From Escherichia coli DSM 30083 = JCM 1649 = ATCC 11775 (GTDB lineage: Bacteria; Pseudomonadota; Gammaproteobacteria; Enterobacterales; Enterobacteriaceae), in the NCBI RefSeq assembly GCF_003697165.2, contig NZ_CP033092.2:1364001-1428000 (forward strand): 64,000 bases of DNA, given 5' to 3'. The notes beneath the pieces were generated by a model that was not told where the DNA came from, ran no database searches, and saw only the letters and a program-made list of their open reading frames with translations. The position numbers and the translations under genes are program-made. Below, piece by piece: positions 19,901-28,118 of this stretch; position 1 is the stretch's first letter; every line of letters begins with the position of its first letter.

Positions 19901-22900
19901 TCCTGCCAGTAGCATTACGCTGGAAGTGGTGGATCCGGCGCAGTGGAACGCGGCTGCAAATGCGGCGAAGCTGAAAAAAGGCGAAACGCTACAGGTAAAG
20001 GTGACGGTAAAAGATGCGCAGGGCAATCCATTGGGTGATATACCCTTTACCCTGAAACGTGGCGATGGTTATACCCGCTCAGAGGAAAAACACGTTGCTG
20101 GTAGCAGTGATGCGCTGGTTGCGCCGGTTGTGGTCAATGGTGGCCTGGCGGACGAAACTTCGCTTAATAATACCGCTGCAGCATACAGCGCCATGACCGG
20201 CAGCGACGGAACTAAAATTCTCACTATTACCCGCCCGGATACCCATGGCACGAAAACGTCGCTGACCGCTAGGCTCTATTCAGATACAACGAAAAAAGCG
20301 ACCCTCGATACCATTTTTACCGTTGTAACCAGTCCGGACAGCGATAAGGCGAAAATGTGGGGGCATATGCCTGAAACAGTGACGGCTGCAGATGGAGCGG
20401 TCTTTAAACGCCCATTATTGTTGAAAGAGTTATCCAGTACGTCGGGTCGAACAGCGATTGCGGAAGATAATGAAGACTGGGCGCAATTTACCCAAGCTCA
20501 GGCTATAAGCACATCCTCTAATGGTTGTGGTAGTGAATATGTTCCCTCTCAGGCCGGGCTGGAGTCATTGTATGAAGCCAACCGCGGAAATGCGATGAAA
20601 ACGGTTCAGGGCTGGCCCGTCGCCTCAAGTTACCTTTCCAGCACGACAGGTAGTAGTAGCCTGGAACAGCGTGACTTCAAGGCCGTCAATCTCAGTTCAG
20701 GCACCAGTTCGATAATTCCATCTGCCACAAAAGAACTGCTTACCTGCCAGACGACGCCGATTGTTAAGGCAAGCCAAATCGTTCTTGAAGCTGCAGACCT
20801 CACAAAATTTGACCGTATGAATAATGTTGTCAAAGTGAAAAAGGGTGAAGAAGCCGTATTACGAGTGACCACTAAAGATGCGCAGGGTAAGCCTGTGGGA
20901 AATACCGCATTTACCCTCAAACGAAACACCAGCGTGAACAGGGCCAATGTGTCAACTACGACGTCGATTGCTTCACTGGCGGTAACGGATGCCTGGGGAA
21001 ATACTCAAAATGATTTTCTTTCAACGACCCTGGTTATTTATGGCGTGACGGGGGCTGATGGCACCACCACTTTCACATTGAAGCAAGACCAGACTACCGG
21101 GCTAAAAACAGAACTCACGGCAGCGTTGGATTCCTCCAGCAGCACTAAATCGACGCTTCCCGTTGTCTTTACGGTGCTTACCAGCCCGGATTCGCCAAAA
21201 GCCAAATTCTGGGGGCATATGGCTGAAACGGCGACAGGCGATGACGGTCTTATTTATCGAAGGCCTTTGCTGAGGGACGAGAATAGTGCTACCACCAGTA
21301 TCGGTACCCTGGTGGAAGAGGGGGAGGCCTGGTCTACGTTCCCGTCGGGCCAGGCTAACGATACCTCGATAAATGGTTGTGGCGCGGAGTATGTTCCAAC
21401 TGACAATGAACTTAGGGCCATTTATGCGCACCAGGGGAGTAGCGCATTACATGACGCTATTGGCTGGCCAGTGTCGAGGTTCTATATCTCGAATACCGTT
21501 GCAGATACGTTCACTCAAACCTTTACGTATGATGTCGTTTCGCTGAAGACAGGAGATGAAACGCAGATGCCCTCATCTGGTGGTGCATTACTGAGCTGCC
21601 GGACCACGCCTGTCGCCGTTGCCAGTCAGATCATTGTTGAGGCGAATGATACGGCGCAATTTGTCAAAGTTGACGACACCTTGAGTGCGTTGAAAGTGAA
21701 AAAAGGCGAAGACGCGGTGATTCGCGTGGTGACTAAAAATGCGCAGGGAAATAGCGTGCCCAATGTCCCCTTTATTCTCAGACGTGAAGGCTCGAAGAAC
21801 CGTCAAAATGCCGAGATGATAAATAAGTCGATTACGGTAATTAACGCGGCAGGCGCTTCTGCGAGGATGAATAGTTCTTCAAGCCTGCTTTATGGGGTGA
21901 CTGGCGCGGACGGGACTACCTCCTTTACGGTAAAACAAGATGATTCTATGGGCCTGGTAACCAATATGTACGCCCAGTTGTATCAGCTGACGATAGAATC
22001 CAACAAATTACCGGTCATGTTTACCGTCATAACCAGCCCGGATACGCCACTGGCAAGTTACTGGGGGCATATGCCTGAAACGTTTACTACCCGGTCGGGA
22101 ATTGCCTTTAAGCGGCCATTGCTTACTGCCGAGCATCCAGCGGGGCAGTCAACCATGGCTAATAATGAATCATGGCTTTCTTTGAATACGGCAGCAAAAA
22201 ATGATGTCAGCAAATCAGACTGCGGCGAACCTTATCAACCGTTATTAAGCGAATTTCAAGAGTTATACAGTGAACATCCTAATGGTGCGATAGGGACCGA
22301 TTTAGGCCTTCCGCTGACTAACACCTGGTGGGCTTACGATAAAATTGCCTACGCGAACGTCTGGTACGATCAGTCTATTAATTTATCGAATGGATCAAGC
22401 TCCAGGGCATTATCAAACACCGTGGCATTTGTGTCCTGTCTGGTAAACCCTCATGCAGTGGCAGCTTCTATAGAGATGACCTCCACGGCACTGGATGCGG
22501 AGAAAACGGCCAGCAACGATGGTCGCCCTAGTGCAACGGCGGCGAAAGGTACGGCGATCCGGATGACGGTGATTGTGCGGGATAGCGGAGGAAATCTGTT
22601 GCCAGGCGCAAACTTTAATCTCATACGCGGGACTGCGTTGGATCGTGCAAAAAACAGGCTAGATTCTACGTATGATGATCTTACTATCGTGCCGGTCACC
22701 CCTGCCGGAGTAAACATGTCACTCTATAATAATGGGGCACAGGCACTTCTGACGACAGGAAGTGATGGTAAAGCGACTTTTGATGTGACGCAAAACGAGA
22801 CTTATGGGCTGGCAACTCCGCTCACTGCAACATTGATGCGCGACACCACAAAAAGTGCCACGATGGATGTTATTTTCACTGTGATAACCAGTCCGAACTC

Positions 22901-24977
22901 ACCGAAAGCAAAATACTGGGGTCATATGCCCGACACGTTTACCAGTAGGGCGGGGGTGACCTTTAAACGACCGCTACTGGCAGCAGAAGCGACCTTGGGG
23001 TCCTCGGTAAGTAATAATAATGAGTCGTGGTCATACCTTTTTTATACCAATAAAGTTACGCCGGATTGCCCGGTTGAGTATCAGCCGCGTCTCAATGAGT
23101 TACAGGGGCTATATAATGATCATCCAGGCGGGACAATACTGACAGATTTGGGGTTGCCTATAACTGCCGGAAGTGGAAATTGGTGGACTTATGAAATGAG
23201 CACCACTGACGCGTTGACGTGGTATTACGGCGTCATTAATTTGAAAACGGGACAATCGACGACGACTATTAATGGATACGCTTTAATGCTCTGTCTGACG
23301 CAGCCACATTCGGCACCAGCAAGCCTTACGCTGTCATCGACTGCCTATGATGAGGGCCGAACTGCCAGCAATGGTGGTACCCCCACGTCATCTGTGAAAA
23401 AAGGTGAGATGCTTCCCATCGTGGTGACGATCAAAGATGCCAATGGTAATCCTGTTGGCGGCGAAGGTGTTACGCTCAAGCGCGTGCAGGCGAAAAGCCG
23501 TTCAGGGATCTCTGTATCCTCCAATACCGTAGATGATCTCATTTTAGATGAAGTCACCCCGACATCGGCGCGTATCTCCTTCAACCAGAATACGTCGGCA
23601 TGGAGCGGCTTCACCGGCAGTGATGGCACGATAACGTTCAACGTTACCCAAAATAACACCGTTGGTCTGGTAACGCCGTTTACAGCTTCATTGGCGCGAA
23701 ATCCGCAGGTTACGGCTAATCAGGACCTGATATTCACGGTAGTGACCAGCCCGGATTCTGCGAAGGCTAACTACTGGGGGCATATGCCAGCAACCTTGAC
23801 GGCAGTGAATGGTGCGGTATTTGAACGCCCGAAATTGTGGAGTGAACTGACATCGACTTCTGGCGTCGGCAAGATCAATAACAATAATGAAGACTGGCCG
23901 TACTTTACCCCAACACAGAAATCAGATGCGAGTGTGAGCCCTTGTGAAGTAGCAAGGCAGCCACTATTCAATGATTTAAGTTCGTTGTCTGCGCGTTATC
24001 CGAATAACACGTTTGTCACTGAAACTGGCTGGCCTGCGTATTACACCTGGTGGGCAGAGGATAAATCCGCCGATGGTAAAGACCAGTCGGTTGATTTGAG
24101 AAATGGCACGCTGTATACGGGTTCAACAAAATCATTTCAGCCTTGCCTGGCTAACGCGCGTTCAACGGTTTCCAGCGTCACACTTACCTCAACAGCGTTT
24201 GATGCAGCCACTCAGGCGGCGAAAGTGAAAAAAGGCGAAGCCATGTCCGTTACCGTGACGGTGAAAGACAGCGCCGGGAATACGGTGCCGAATGTTGAAT
24301 TTACTTTGAAACGTGGTGAGGCATCGCCGCGTAACGCTGGGGCAACGTTGTATGGCAATGTAGTGGCGATGGACGATCTCGTCGTTCAGCCGTTATCAGG
24401 TTCGGCTGTTACGCTGAGTGAAAGCGGTAATACCATTAGTGGCATGACAGGCGCGGATGGGACGGCAAGTTTTACGCTCCGCCAGGATAATACCCCTGGT
24501 TATAAAATGCCACTGACGGTTACTCTGGCTAATTACGCTTCCGCGACAGACACGCTGGATGCTATTTTTACGGTGCCAACCAGCCCAAATGTTTCATCGG
24601 CGCACTTTTGGGGACATATGGCAGACACGGTAGTGGTGAATAGTAAATCGCTACATCGACCGTTGTTAACGACGGAATTGCCGTCCGGGGCTAATCCCGT
24701 ATCCTCACCGATTATTAACTACGAAAACTGGGCTTCTGCACATATCATTGATGCCAGTAAATGGGATATCGCAAGGCAGTGTGGCAGCATAGAAAATGCA
24801 CCGACATACAATGAATTAGAGTTGTTGCATACTGTTTTTAATTCACTGGGATGGCCGTCTTCACCCAGTTTTCCTTATTTGTCCTCTCAACAGTGTGGGA
24901 TGGACGAAGGTACTGGAGCGCAGGATTGTAGTATCACGCTAATAAATAAACCGGGTCTGGTGACCTGCTTCCAGTAA
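16926..24977 (+). CDS. ratA: Giant RatA-like secreted repeat protein (adhesion-domain protein)
   Basis: 2683 residues with one uninterrupted frame; the ATG has GGTGGAG upstream and gives a Sec signal peptide (about 1-26, ending SWA-ESA). The mature start SAWQDSSDT resembles that of SinI. The body has nine units of about 268-286 residues. Each has an Ig-like domain (KKGE... TVKDAQGNPV... FTLKR) followed by an adhesion-type domain with the signature WGHM (Trp at about 327, 595, 863, 1145, 1429, 1713, 1998, 2284, 2562) and a conserved cysteine pair. These match the alternating repeat families first named from Salmonella RatA (DUF824/Big21 and DUF823/invasin-E-type adhesion domain). No barrel, lipobox, LPXTG or transmembrane anchor is visible, so the route to the surface is unclear. 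The 3' half looks more A+T-rich than the flanking housekeeping genes. Confidence 0.82.
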   Translation: MSLTLNKILVLCALLISAMLPGWSWAESAWQDSSDTVGEFNGTVPTADSASIPVYQGSVFLDPTKTHEVAFTAKPSEFNADVSVSKLLVTNPQDREGDIIATPRWENQTPPAVSLVWADAATPDTLLDPQPVADRSFCAQGLAGRSLVAWAQPDPQQTMPLLYLLTSTGYPYESVLMLADQKVTLKIAPAQGDLISVSAAGYDESSGAAKMTVGGSITLTVTTKDCVGNVVGNIPFVIKRKDAENRQGVVNNTAPVKLGTTELTTTATEYRGTTDANGVATVTVTQANGPGVKTPLVASLAGIAQASETAVIFTVLTSPDVPQATMWGHMPDTLKARDYTFSRPKLAAEVDNEGGTVNDHNETWSTFTWSGADKHCDILPGMRQFGALATVVPTSVQDVAGWPMQGNFYWSSLAGMSGQHHAADVSNRSEAQKPDDTTFIVSCVDKEAPDVEPKLVLTPGSYDSTIKAMKVKVGEEASLRLTITDSKNNDQPLAYYYFSLHLDDGINRKNQTDAAWETHPVQIDGGSNVRKVDAHTYEGITDANGEATLTLTQPGGVGVKTHITARMRSDFTASDEKDVIFTVITSPDTDKARMWGHMLGIIEANNIFKRPRLADETDNEQGSVRENNEDWALFDQNSSMQAECGLGHIPSQSSLHSLFAAHPANAIGTEYGWPTLQKAYLSAVEETSHASVNLATGNIDTYSGFKQNYLSCSGNEMVAQIAATTDRDVSAGSRAQAKVGDTITMTVRTFNALNNAPVPYTAFTITKDMGKNRQGQTTGFDDPTRGAIEMNGTLYGTSQPSLVYAGTTDAQGFATVEIKQSQGVGLSTPLNIVPVNSYIPNTVNYNVIFTTLTSPDAVGAQMWGHMDETITVDALTFARPRLAAEVFSPDGTLTENNEVWSRVSQANASSTSKGGCGANMLPRRSQLSALYDANNGDGVQTVHGWPTQRQPYWSSSPADQVPHYYTIALNDGARTVGGSTAVYVSCLTTANNPASSITLEVVDPAQWNAAANAAKLKKGETLQVKVTVKDAQGNPLGDIPFTLKRGDGYTRSEEKHVAGSSDALVAPVVVNGGLADETSLNNTAAAYSAMTGSDGTKILTITRPDTHGTKTSLTARLYSDTTKKATLDTIFTVVTSPDSDKAKMWGHMPETVTAADGAVFKRPLLLKELSSTSGRTAIAEDNEDWAQFTQAQAISTSSNGCGSEYVPSQAGLESLYEANRGNAMKTVQGWPVASSYLSSTTGSSSLEQRDFKAVNLSSGTSSIIPSATKELLTCQTTPIVKASQIVLEAADLTKFDRMNNVVKVKKGEEAVLRVTTKDAQGKPVGNTAFTLKRNTSVNRANVSTTTSIASLAVTDAWGNTQNDFLSTTLVIYGVTGADGTTTFTLKQDQTTGLKTELTAALDSSSSTKSTLPVVFTVLTSPDSPKAKFWGHMAETATGDDGLIYRRPLLRDENSATTSIGTLVEEGEAWSTFPSGQANDTSINGCGAEYVPTDNELRAIYAHQGSSALHDAIGWPVSRFYISNTVADTFTQTFTYDVVSLKTGDETQMPSSGGALLSCRTTPVAVASQIIVEANDTAQFVKVDDTLSALKVKKGEDAVIRVVTKNAQGNSVPNVPFILRREGSKNRQNAEMINKSITVINAAGASARMNSSSSLLYGVTGADGTTSFTVKQDDSMGLVTNMYAQLYQLTIESNKLPVMFTVITSPDTPLASYWGHMPETFTTRSGIAFKRPLLTAEHPAGQSTMANNESWLSLNTAAKNDVSKSDCGEPYQPLLSEFQELYSEHPNGAIGTDLGLPLTNTWWAYDKIAYANVWYDQSINLSNGSSSRALSNTVAFVSCLVNPHAVAASIEMTSTALDAEKTASNDGRPSATAAKGTAIRMTVIVRDSGGNLLPGANFNLIRGTALDRAKNRLDSTYDDLTIVPVTPAGVNMSLYNNGAQALLTTGSDGKATFDVTQNETYGLATPLTATLMRDTTKSATMDVIFTVITSPNSPKAKYWGHMPDTFTSRAGVTFKRPLLAAEATLGSSVSNNNESWSYLFYTNKVTPDCPVEYQPRLNELQGLYNDHPGGTILTDLGLPITAGSGNWWTYEMSTTDALTWYYGVINLKTGQSTTTINGYALMLCLTQPHSAPASLTLSSTAYDEGRTASNGGTPTSSVKKGEMLPIVVTIKDANGNPVGGEGVTLKRVQAKSRSGISVSSNTVDDLILDEVTPTSARISFNQNTSAWSGFTGSDGTITFNVTQNNTVGLVTPFTASLARNPQVTANQDLIFTVVTSPDSAKANYWGHMPATLTAVNGAVFERPKLWSELTSTSGVGKINNNNEDWPYFTPTQKSDASVSPCEVARQPLFNDLSSLSARYPNNTFVTETGWPAYYTWWAEDKSADGKDQSVDLRNGTLYTGSTKSFQPCLANARSTVSSVTLTSTAFDAATQAAKVKKGEAMSVTVTVKDSAGNTVPNVEFTLKRGEASPRNAGATLYGNVVAMDDLVVQPLSGSAVTLSESGNTISGMTGADGTASFTLRQDNTPGYKMPLTVTLANYASATDTLDAIFTVPTSPNVSSAHFWGHMADTVVVNSKSLHRPLLTTELPSGANPVSSPIINYENWASAHIIDASKWDIARQCGSIENAPTYNELELLHTVFNSLGWPSSPSFPYLSSQQCGMDEGTGAQDCSITLINKPGLVTCFQ

Positions 24978-25009
24978 CCAGCATGGCGGATCTGGCGTAG
25001 CCTGGGAGC

Positions 25010-25052
25010 TATTGCCGGATGCGATGCTGGCGCCTCTTATCCGGTCTACGGA
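25010..25052. repeat. REP-like palindrome between the ratA-like gene and xseA
   Basis: gccggatgcgatgctggcgcctcttatccggtctacgg resembles the standard REP consensus (gccggatgcg..., ...ttatccggcctac). It lies between two convergent genes, and its tail contains the xseA stop codon (TAG on the minus strand, 25046-25048). Confidence 0.75.
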
Positions 25053-26422
25053 TTAGACGTTTTTTTACGTGATTTGCGGGTTTTTGTTACGGCGCTGACT
25101 TCACTAATCACCACACCATCTCCCAGTCGTGTGGTCAGTGTCTCACCCACTTTCACTTGCTTAACCTGTTTTAACACCGCGCCATCAGCGGCGCTGGTGA
25201 CGCTATAACCGCGCGCCAGCGTTGACAGTGGGCTTACGGCTTCGAGGTGTGTTACTGCATTACCGAAACGTTCACGCGTGGCGCTAAGCTGTGCGCGCAG
25301 GGTTTCTGCTAAACGATATTCCAGTTGCTGAATGCGCGTTTGCGCGCGATGAATACGCGACTGCGGATTTTGCTGGACGAGTTGCCGTGTTAATCGCTGC
25401 TGTTGCTGACCCGCGCGTTTAAGCTGACTCTCCAGCGCAAAGCTCATCCGCTTTTGCAGACGTTCGAGCATAGTTTGCTGACGTGCCAGCCGGAGCTGCG
25501 GATGCTGCTGCTGCAAGCGATGATGGATCTGCGTAAAACGACGCGTGCGGTTGGCGAGATAATAATCCATCGCCATCTCCAGCCGTTGATGGGTCGATTG
25601 CACCTGGCGCAGTAACTCTTGCTGATTGCGGCTCACCACTTCAGCGGCGGCTGACGGCGTTGGCGCACGCAGATCAGCGACAAAGTCGGCAATCGTCACA
25701 TCGGTTTCATGCCCGACGGCGCTGACTATCGGAATGCGGCTGGCAAAAATCGCCCGCGCTACACGTTCGTCGTTAAAACTCCATAAATCTTCCAGCGAAC
25801 CGCCGCCGCGCCCAACGATCAACACGTCGCACTCATTGCGCTGATTCGCCAGTTCAATGGCGCGAACAATTTGCCCTGGCGCGTCATCGCCCTGAACGGC
25901 GGTGGGGTAGATGATCACCGGCAGAGAAGGATCGCGACGTTTTAACACATGCAAAATATCATGTAGCGCAGCACCGGTTTTTGAGGTGATCACACCAACG
26001 CAATGCGCAGGGGAGGGGAGTGATTTTTTGTATTGCAGATCGAACAAACCTTCAGCCTGCAACTTCGCTTTAAGCTGTTCGTACTTCAGTTGCAGCAATC
26101 CTTCACCGGCCGGCTGCATACTTTCGACGATAATTTGATAATCGCCGCGCGGCTCGTAGAGTGTAATATTGGCGCGAACTAAAACCTGTTGCCCGTGCTG
26201 TGGGCGGAAGGTGACCCGGCGGTTGCTGTTTCGGAACATCGCACAGCGCACCTGCGCGGTATCGTCTTTAAGCGTAAAGTACCAGTGACCGGAGGCTGGT
26301 TGTGTAAAATTAGAGATTTCGCCGCTGATCCACACCTGCCCCATCTCATGCTCAAGCAGCAGACGAACCGTTTGATTCAGGCGGCTAACGGTAAAAATTG
26401 CAGGGGATTGAGAAGGTAACAT
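25046..26422 (-). CDS. xseA: Exodeoxyribonuclease VII large subunit
   Basis: 458 residues. An N-terminal OB-fold (about 1-110) is followed by the catalytic region with the GRGGGSLEDLW motif and HETD, then a long Gln/Arg-rich coiled-coil section (about 270-400) and a small C-terminal beta domain. With XseB it degrades single-stranded DNA from both ends. The last two dozen residues (DGVVISEVSAV... KKTSNP) differ from the K-12 ending as I remember it (DGWIESEV... KKVH), suggesting the gene end was rebuilt at the island junction. It is divergent from guaB. Confidence 0.96.
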   Translation of the reverse strand: MLPSQSPAIFTVSRLNQTVRLLLEHEMGQVWISGEISNFTQPASGHWYFTLKDDTAQVRCAMFRNSNRRVTFRPQHGQQVLVRANITLYEPRGDYQIIVESMQPAGEGLLQLKYEQLKAKLQAEGLFDLQYKKSLPSPAHCVGVITSKTGAALHDILHVLKRRDPSLPVIIYPTAVQGDDAPGQIVRAIELANQRNECDVLIVGRGGGSLEDLWSFNDERVARAIFASRIPIVSAVGHETDVTIADFVADLRAPTPSAAAEVVSRNQQELLRQVQSTHQRLEMAMDYYLANRTRRFTQIHHRLQQQHPQLRLARQQTMLERLQKRMSFALESQLKRAGQQQQRLTRQLVQQNPQSRIHRAQTRIQQLEYRLAETLRAQLSATRERFGNAVTHLEAVSPLSTLARGYSVTSAADGAVLKQVKQVKVGETLTTRLGDGVVISEVSAVTKTRKSRKKTSNP

Positions 26423-26514
26423 GTGAGCGAGATCAAATTCTAAATCAGCAGGTTATTCAGTCGATAGTAACCCGCCCTCCGGGGATAGCAAGCATTTTTT
26501 GCAAAAAGGGGTAG

Positions 26515-26540
26515 ATGCAATCGGTTACGCTCTGTATAAT
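26515..26540 (+). promoter_or_regulatory. guaBA promoter with PurR operator
   Basis: ATGCAATCGGTTACGC at 26515-26530 matches the 16-base PurR consensus (ACGCAAACGTTTGCGT) with few differences. It overlaps the spacer of a promoter with a perfect -10 TATAAT at 26535-26540 and a weak -35 TAGATG at 26512-26517. An A/T-rich upstream stretch (26489-26507) and a G+C-rich discriminator (gccgcggc) fit the known growth-rate and stringent control of guaBA. Confidence 0.8.
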
Positions 26541-26583
26541 GCCGCGGCAATATTTATTAACCACTCTGGTCGAGATATTGCCC

Positions 26584-28050
26584 ATGCTACGTATCGCTAA
26601 AGAAGCTCTGACGTTTGACGACGTTCTCCTCGTTCCTGCTCATTCTACCGTTCTGCCGAATACTGCTGACCTCAGCACCCAGCTGACGAAAACTATTCGT
26701 CTGAATATCCCTATGCTTTCCGCAGCAATGGATACCGTAACGGAAGCGCGCCTGGCTATTGCTCTGGCTCAGGAAGGCGGTATCGGCTTTATCCACAAAA
26801 ACATGTCCATTGAACGCCAGGCAGAAGAAGTTCGCCGTGTGAAAAAACACGAATCTGGCGTGGTGACTGATCCACAGACCGTACTGCCAACCACGACGCT
26901 GCGTGAAGTGAAAGAACTGACCGAGCGTAACGGCTTTGCTGGCTACCCGGTTGTTACCGAAGAAAACGAACTGGTCGGCATTATCACCGGTCGTGACGTG
27001 CGTTTTGTGACCGACTTGAGCCAGCCGGTTAGCGTTTACATGACGCCGAAAGAGCGTCTGGTAACCGTGCGTGAAGGCGAAGCCCGTGAAGTGGTGCTGG
27101 CAAAAATGCACGAAAAACGCGTTGAAAAAGCGCTGGTGGTTGATGATGAATTCCACCTGATCGGCATGATCACTGTGAAGGACTTCCAGAAAGCGGAACG
27201 TAAACCGAACGCGTGTAAAGACGAACAAGGCCGTCTGCGTGTAGGTGCAGCGGTTGGCGCGGGCGCTGGTAACGAAGAGCGTGTTGATGCGCTGGTTGCC
27301 GCAGGCGTTGACGTTCTGCTGATCGACTCCTCTCACGGTCACTCTGAAGGTGTTCTGCAGCGTATCCGTGAAACTCGCGCTAAATATCCTGACCTGCAAA
27401 TCATCGGCGGCAACGTGGCAACTGCTGCAGGTGCCCGCGCGCTGGCAGAAGCCGGTTGCAGTGCCGTTAAAGTGGGTATCGGCCCTGGTTCTATCTGTAC
27501 GACGCGTATCGTGACTGGTGTCGGTGTTCCGCAGATCACCGCCGTTGCTGATGCAGTAGAAGCCCTGGAAGGTACCGGCATTCCGGTTATCGCTGACGGC
27601 GGTATCCGTTTCTCAGGCGATATCGCTAAAGCTATCGCCGCTGGCGCAAGCGCGGTGATGGTAGGTTCCATGCTGGCAGGTACTGAAGAATCTCCGGGTG
27701 AAATCGAACTCTACCAGGGCCGTTCTTACAAATCTTACCGTGGTATGGGTTCCCTGGGCGCGATGTCCAAAGGTTCTTCTGACCGTTACTTCCAGAGCGA
27801 CAACGCTGCCGACAAACTGGTGCCGGAAGGTATCGAAGGCCGCGTAGCCTATAAAGGTCGCCTGAAAGAGATCATTCACCAGCAGATGGGCGGCCTGCGC
27901 TCCTGTATGGGCCTGACCGGCTGTGGTACTATCGACGAACTGCGTACTAAAGCGGAGTTTGTACGTATCAGCGGTGCGGGCATTCAGGAAAGCCACGTTC
28001 ACGACGTGACCATTACTAAAGAGTCCCCGAACTACCGTCTGGGCTCCTGA
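26584..28050 (+). CDS. guaB: Inosine-5'-monophosphate dehydrogenase
   Basis: 488 residues from the ATG at 26584 (family start MLRIAKEALTFDDVLLVPAHS). It oxidises IMP to XMP with NAD+, the first committed step to GMP. The (beta/alpha)8 barrel is interrupted by tandem CBS domains (about residues 93-205) that bind regulatory nucleotides. The catalytic Cys305 lies in the GSICTTR loop, and the GGIRFSGD and GSMLAGTEESPG phosphate-binding segments are present. It is the first gene of guaBA, with the PurR operator upstream. Confidence 0.98.
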   Translation: MLRIAKEALTFDDVLLVPAHSTVLPNTADLSTQLTKTIRLNIPMLSAAMDTVTEARLAIALAQEGGIGFIHKNMSIERQAEEVRRVKKHESGVVTDPQTVLPTTTLREVKELTERNGFAGYPVVTEENELVGIITGRDVRFVTDLSQPVSVYMTPKERLVTVREGEAREVVLAKMHEKRVEKALVVDDEFHLIGMITVKDFQKAERKPNACKDEQGRLRVGAAVGAGAGNEERVDALVAAGVDVLLIDSSHGHSEGVLQRIRETRAKYPDLQIIGGNVATAAGARALAEAGCSAVKVGIGPGSICTTRIVTGVGVPQITAVADAVEALEGTGIPVIADGGIRFSGDIAKAIAAGASAVMVGSMLAGTEESPGEIELYQGRSYKSYRGMGSLGAMSKGSSDRYFQSDNAADKLVPEGIEGRVAYKGRLKEIIHQQMGGLRSCMGLTGCGTIDELRTKAEFVRISGAGIQESHVHDVTITKESPNYRLGS

Positions 28051-28057
28051 TTCTCTT

Positions 28058-28078
28058 CGCCCGACTTCATGTCGGGCG
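28058..28078 (+). other. Intercistronic hairpin between guaB and guaA
   Basis: An 8-bp stem cgcccgac / gtcgggcg with a 5-base loop lies within the 68-base gap. There is no T-run directly after it, so mRNA stabilisation or partial attenuation is more likely than full termination. Confidence 0.55.
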
Positions 28079-28118
28079 ATTTATATTATCTGTTTCACTT
28101 GCCTCGGAATAAGCGTCA

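Noticed and set aside
16926..24977. CRISPR-like or satellite repeat array
   Set aside because: The periodicity of about 800-860 bases is at protein level (nine domains) with diverged DNA; there are no short direct repeats and spacers.
13361..25045. Prophage or transposon origin of the island
   Set aside because: No integrase, transposase, tRNA target or terminal repeats were seen at either border.
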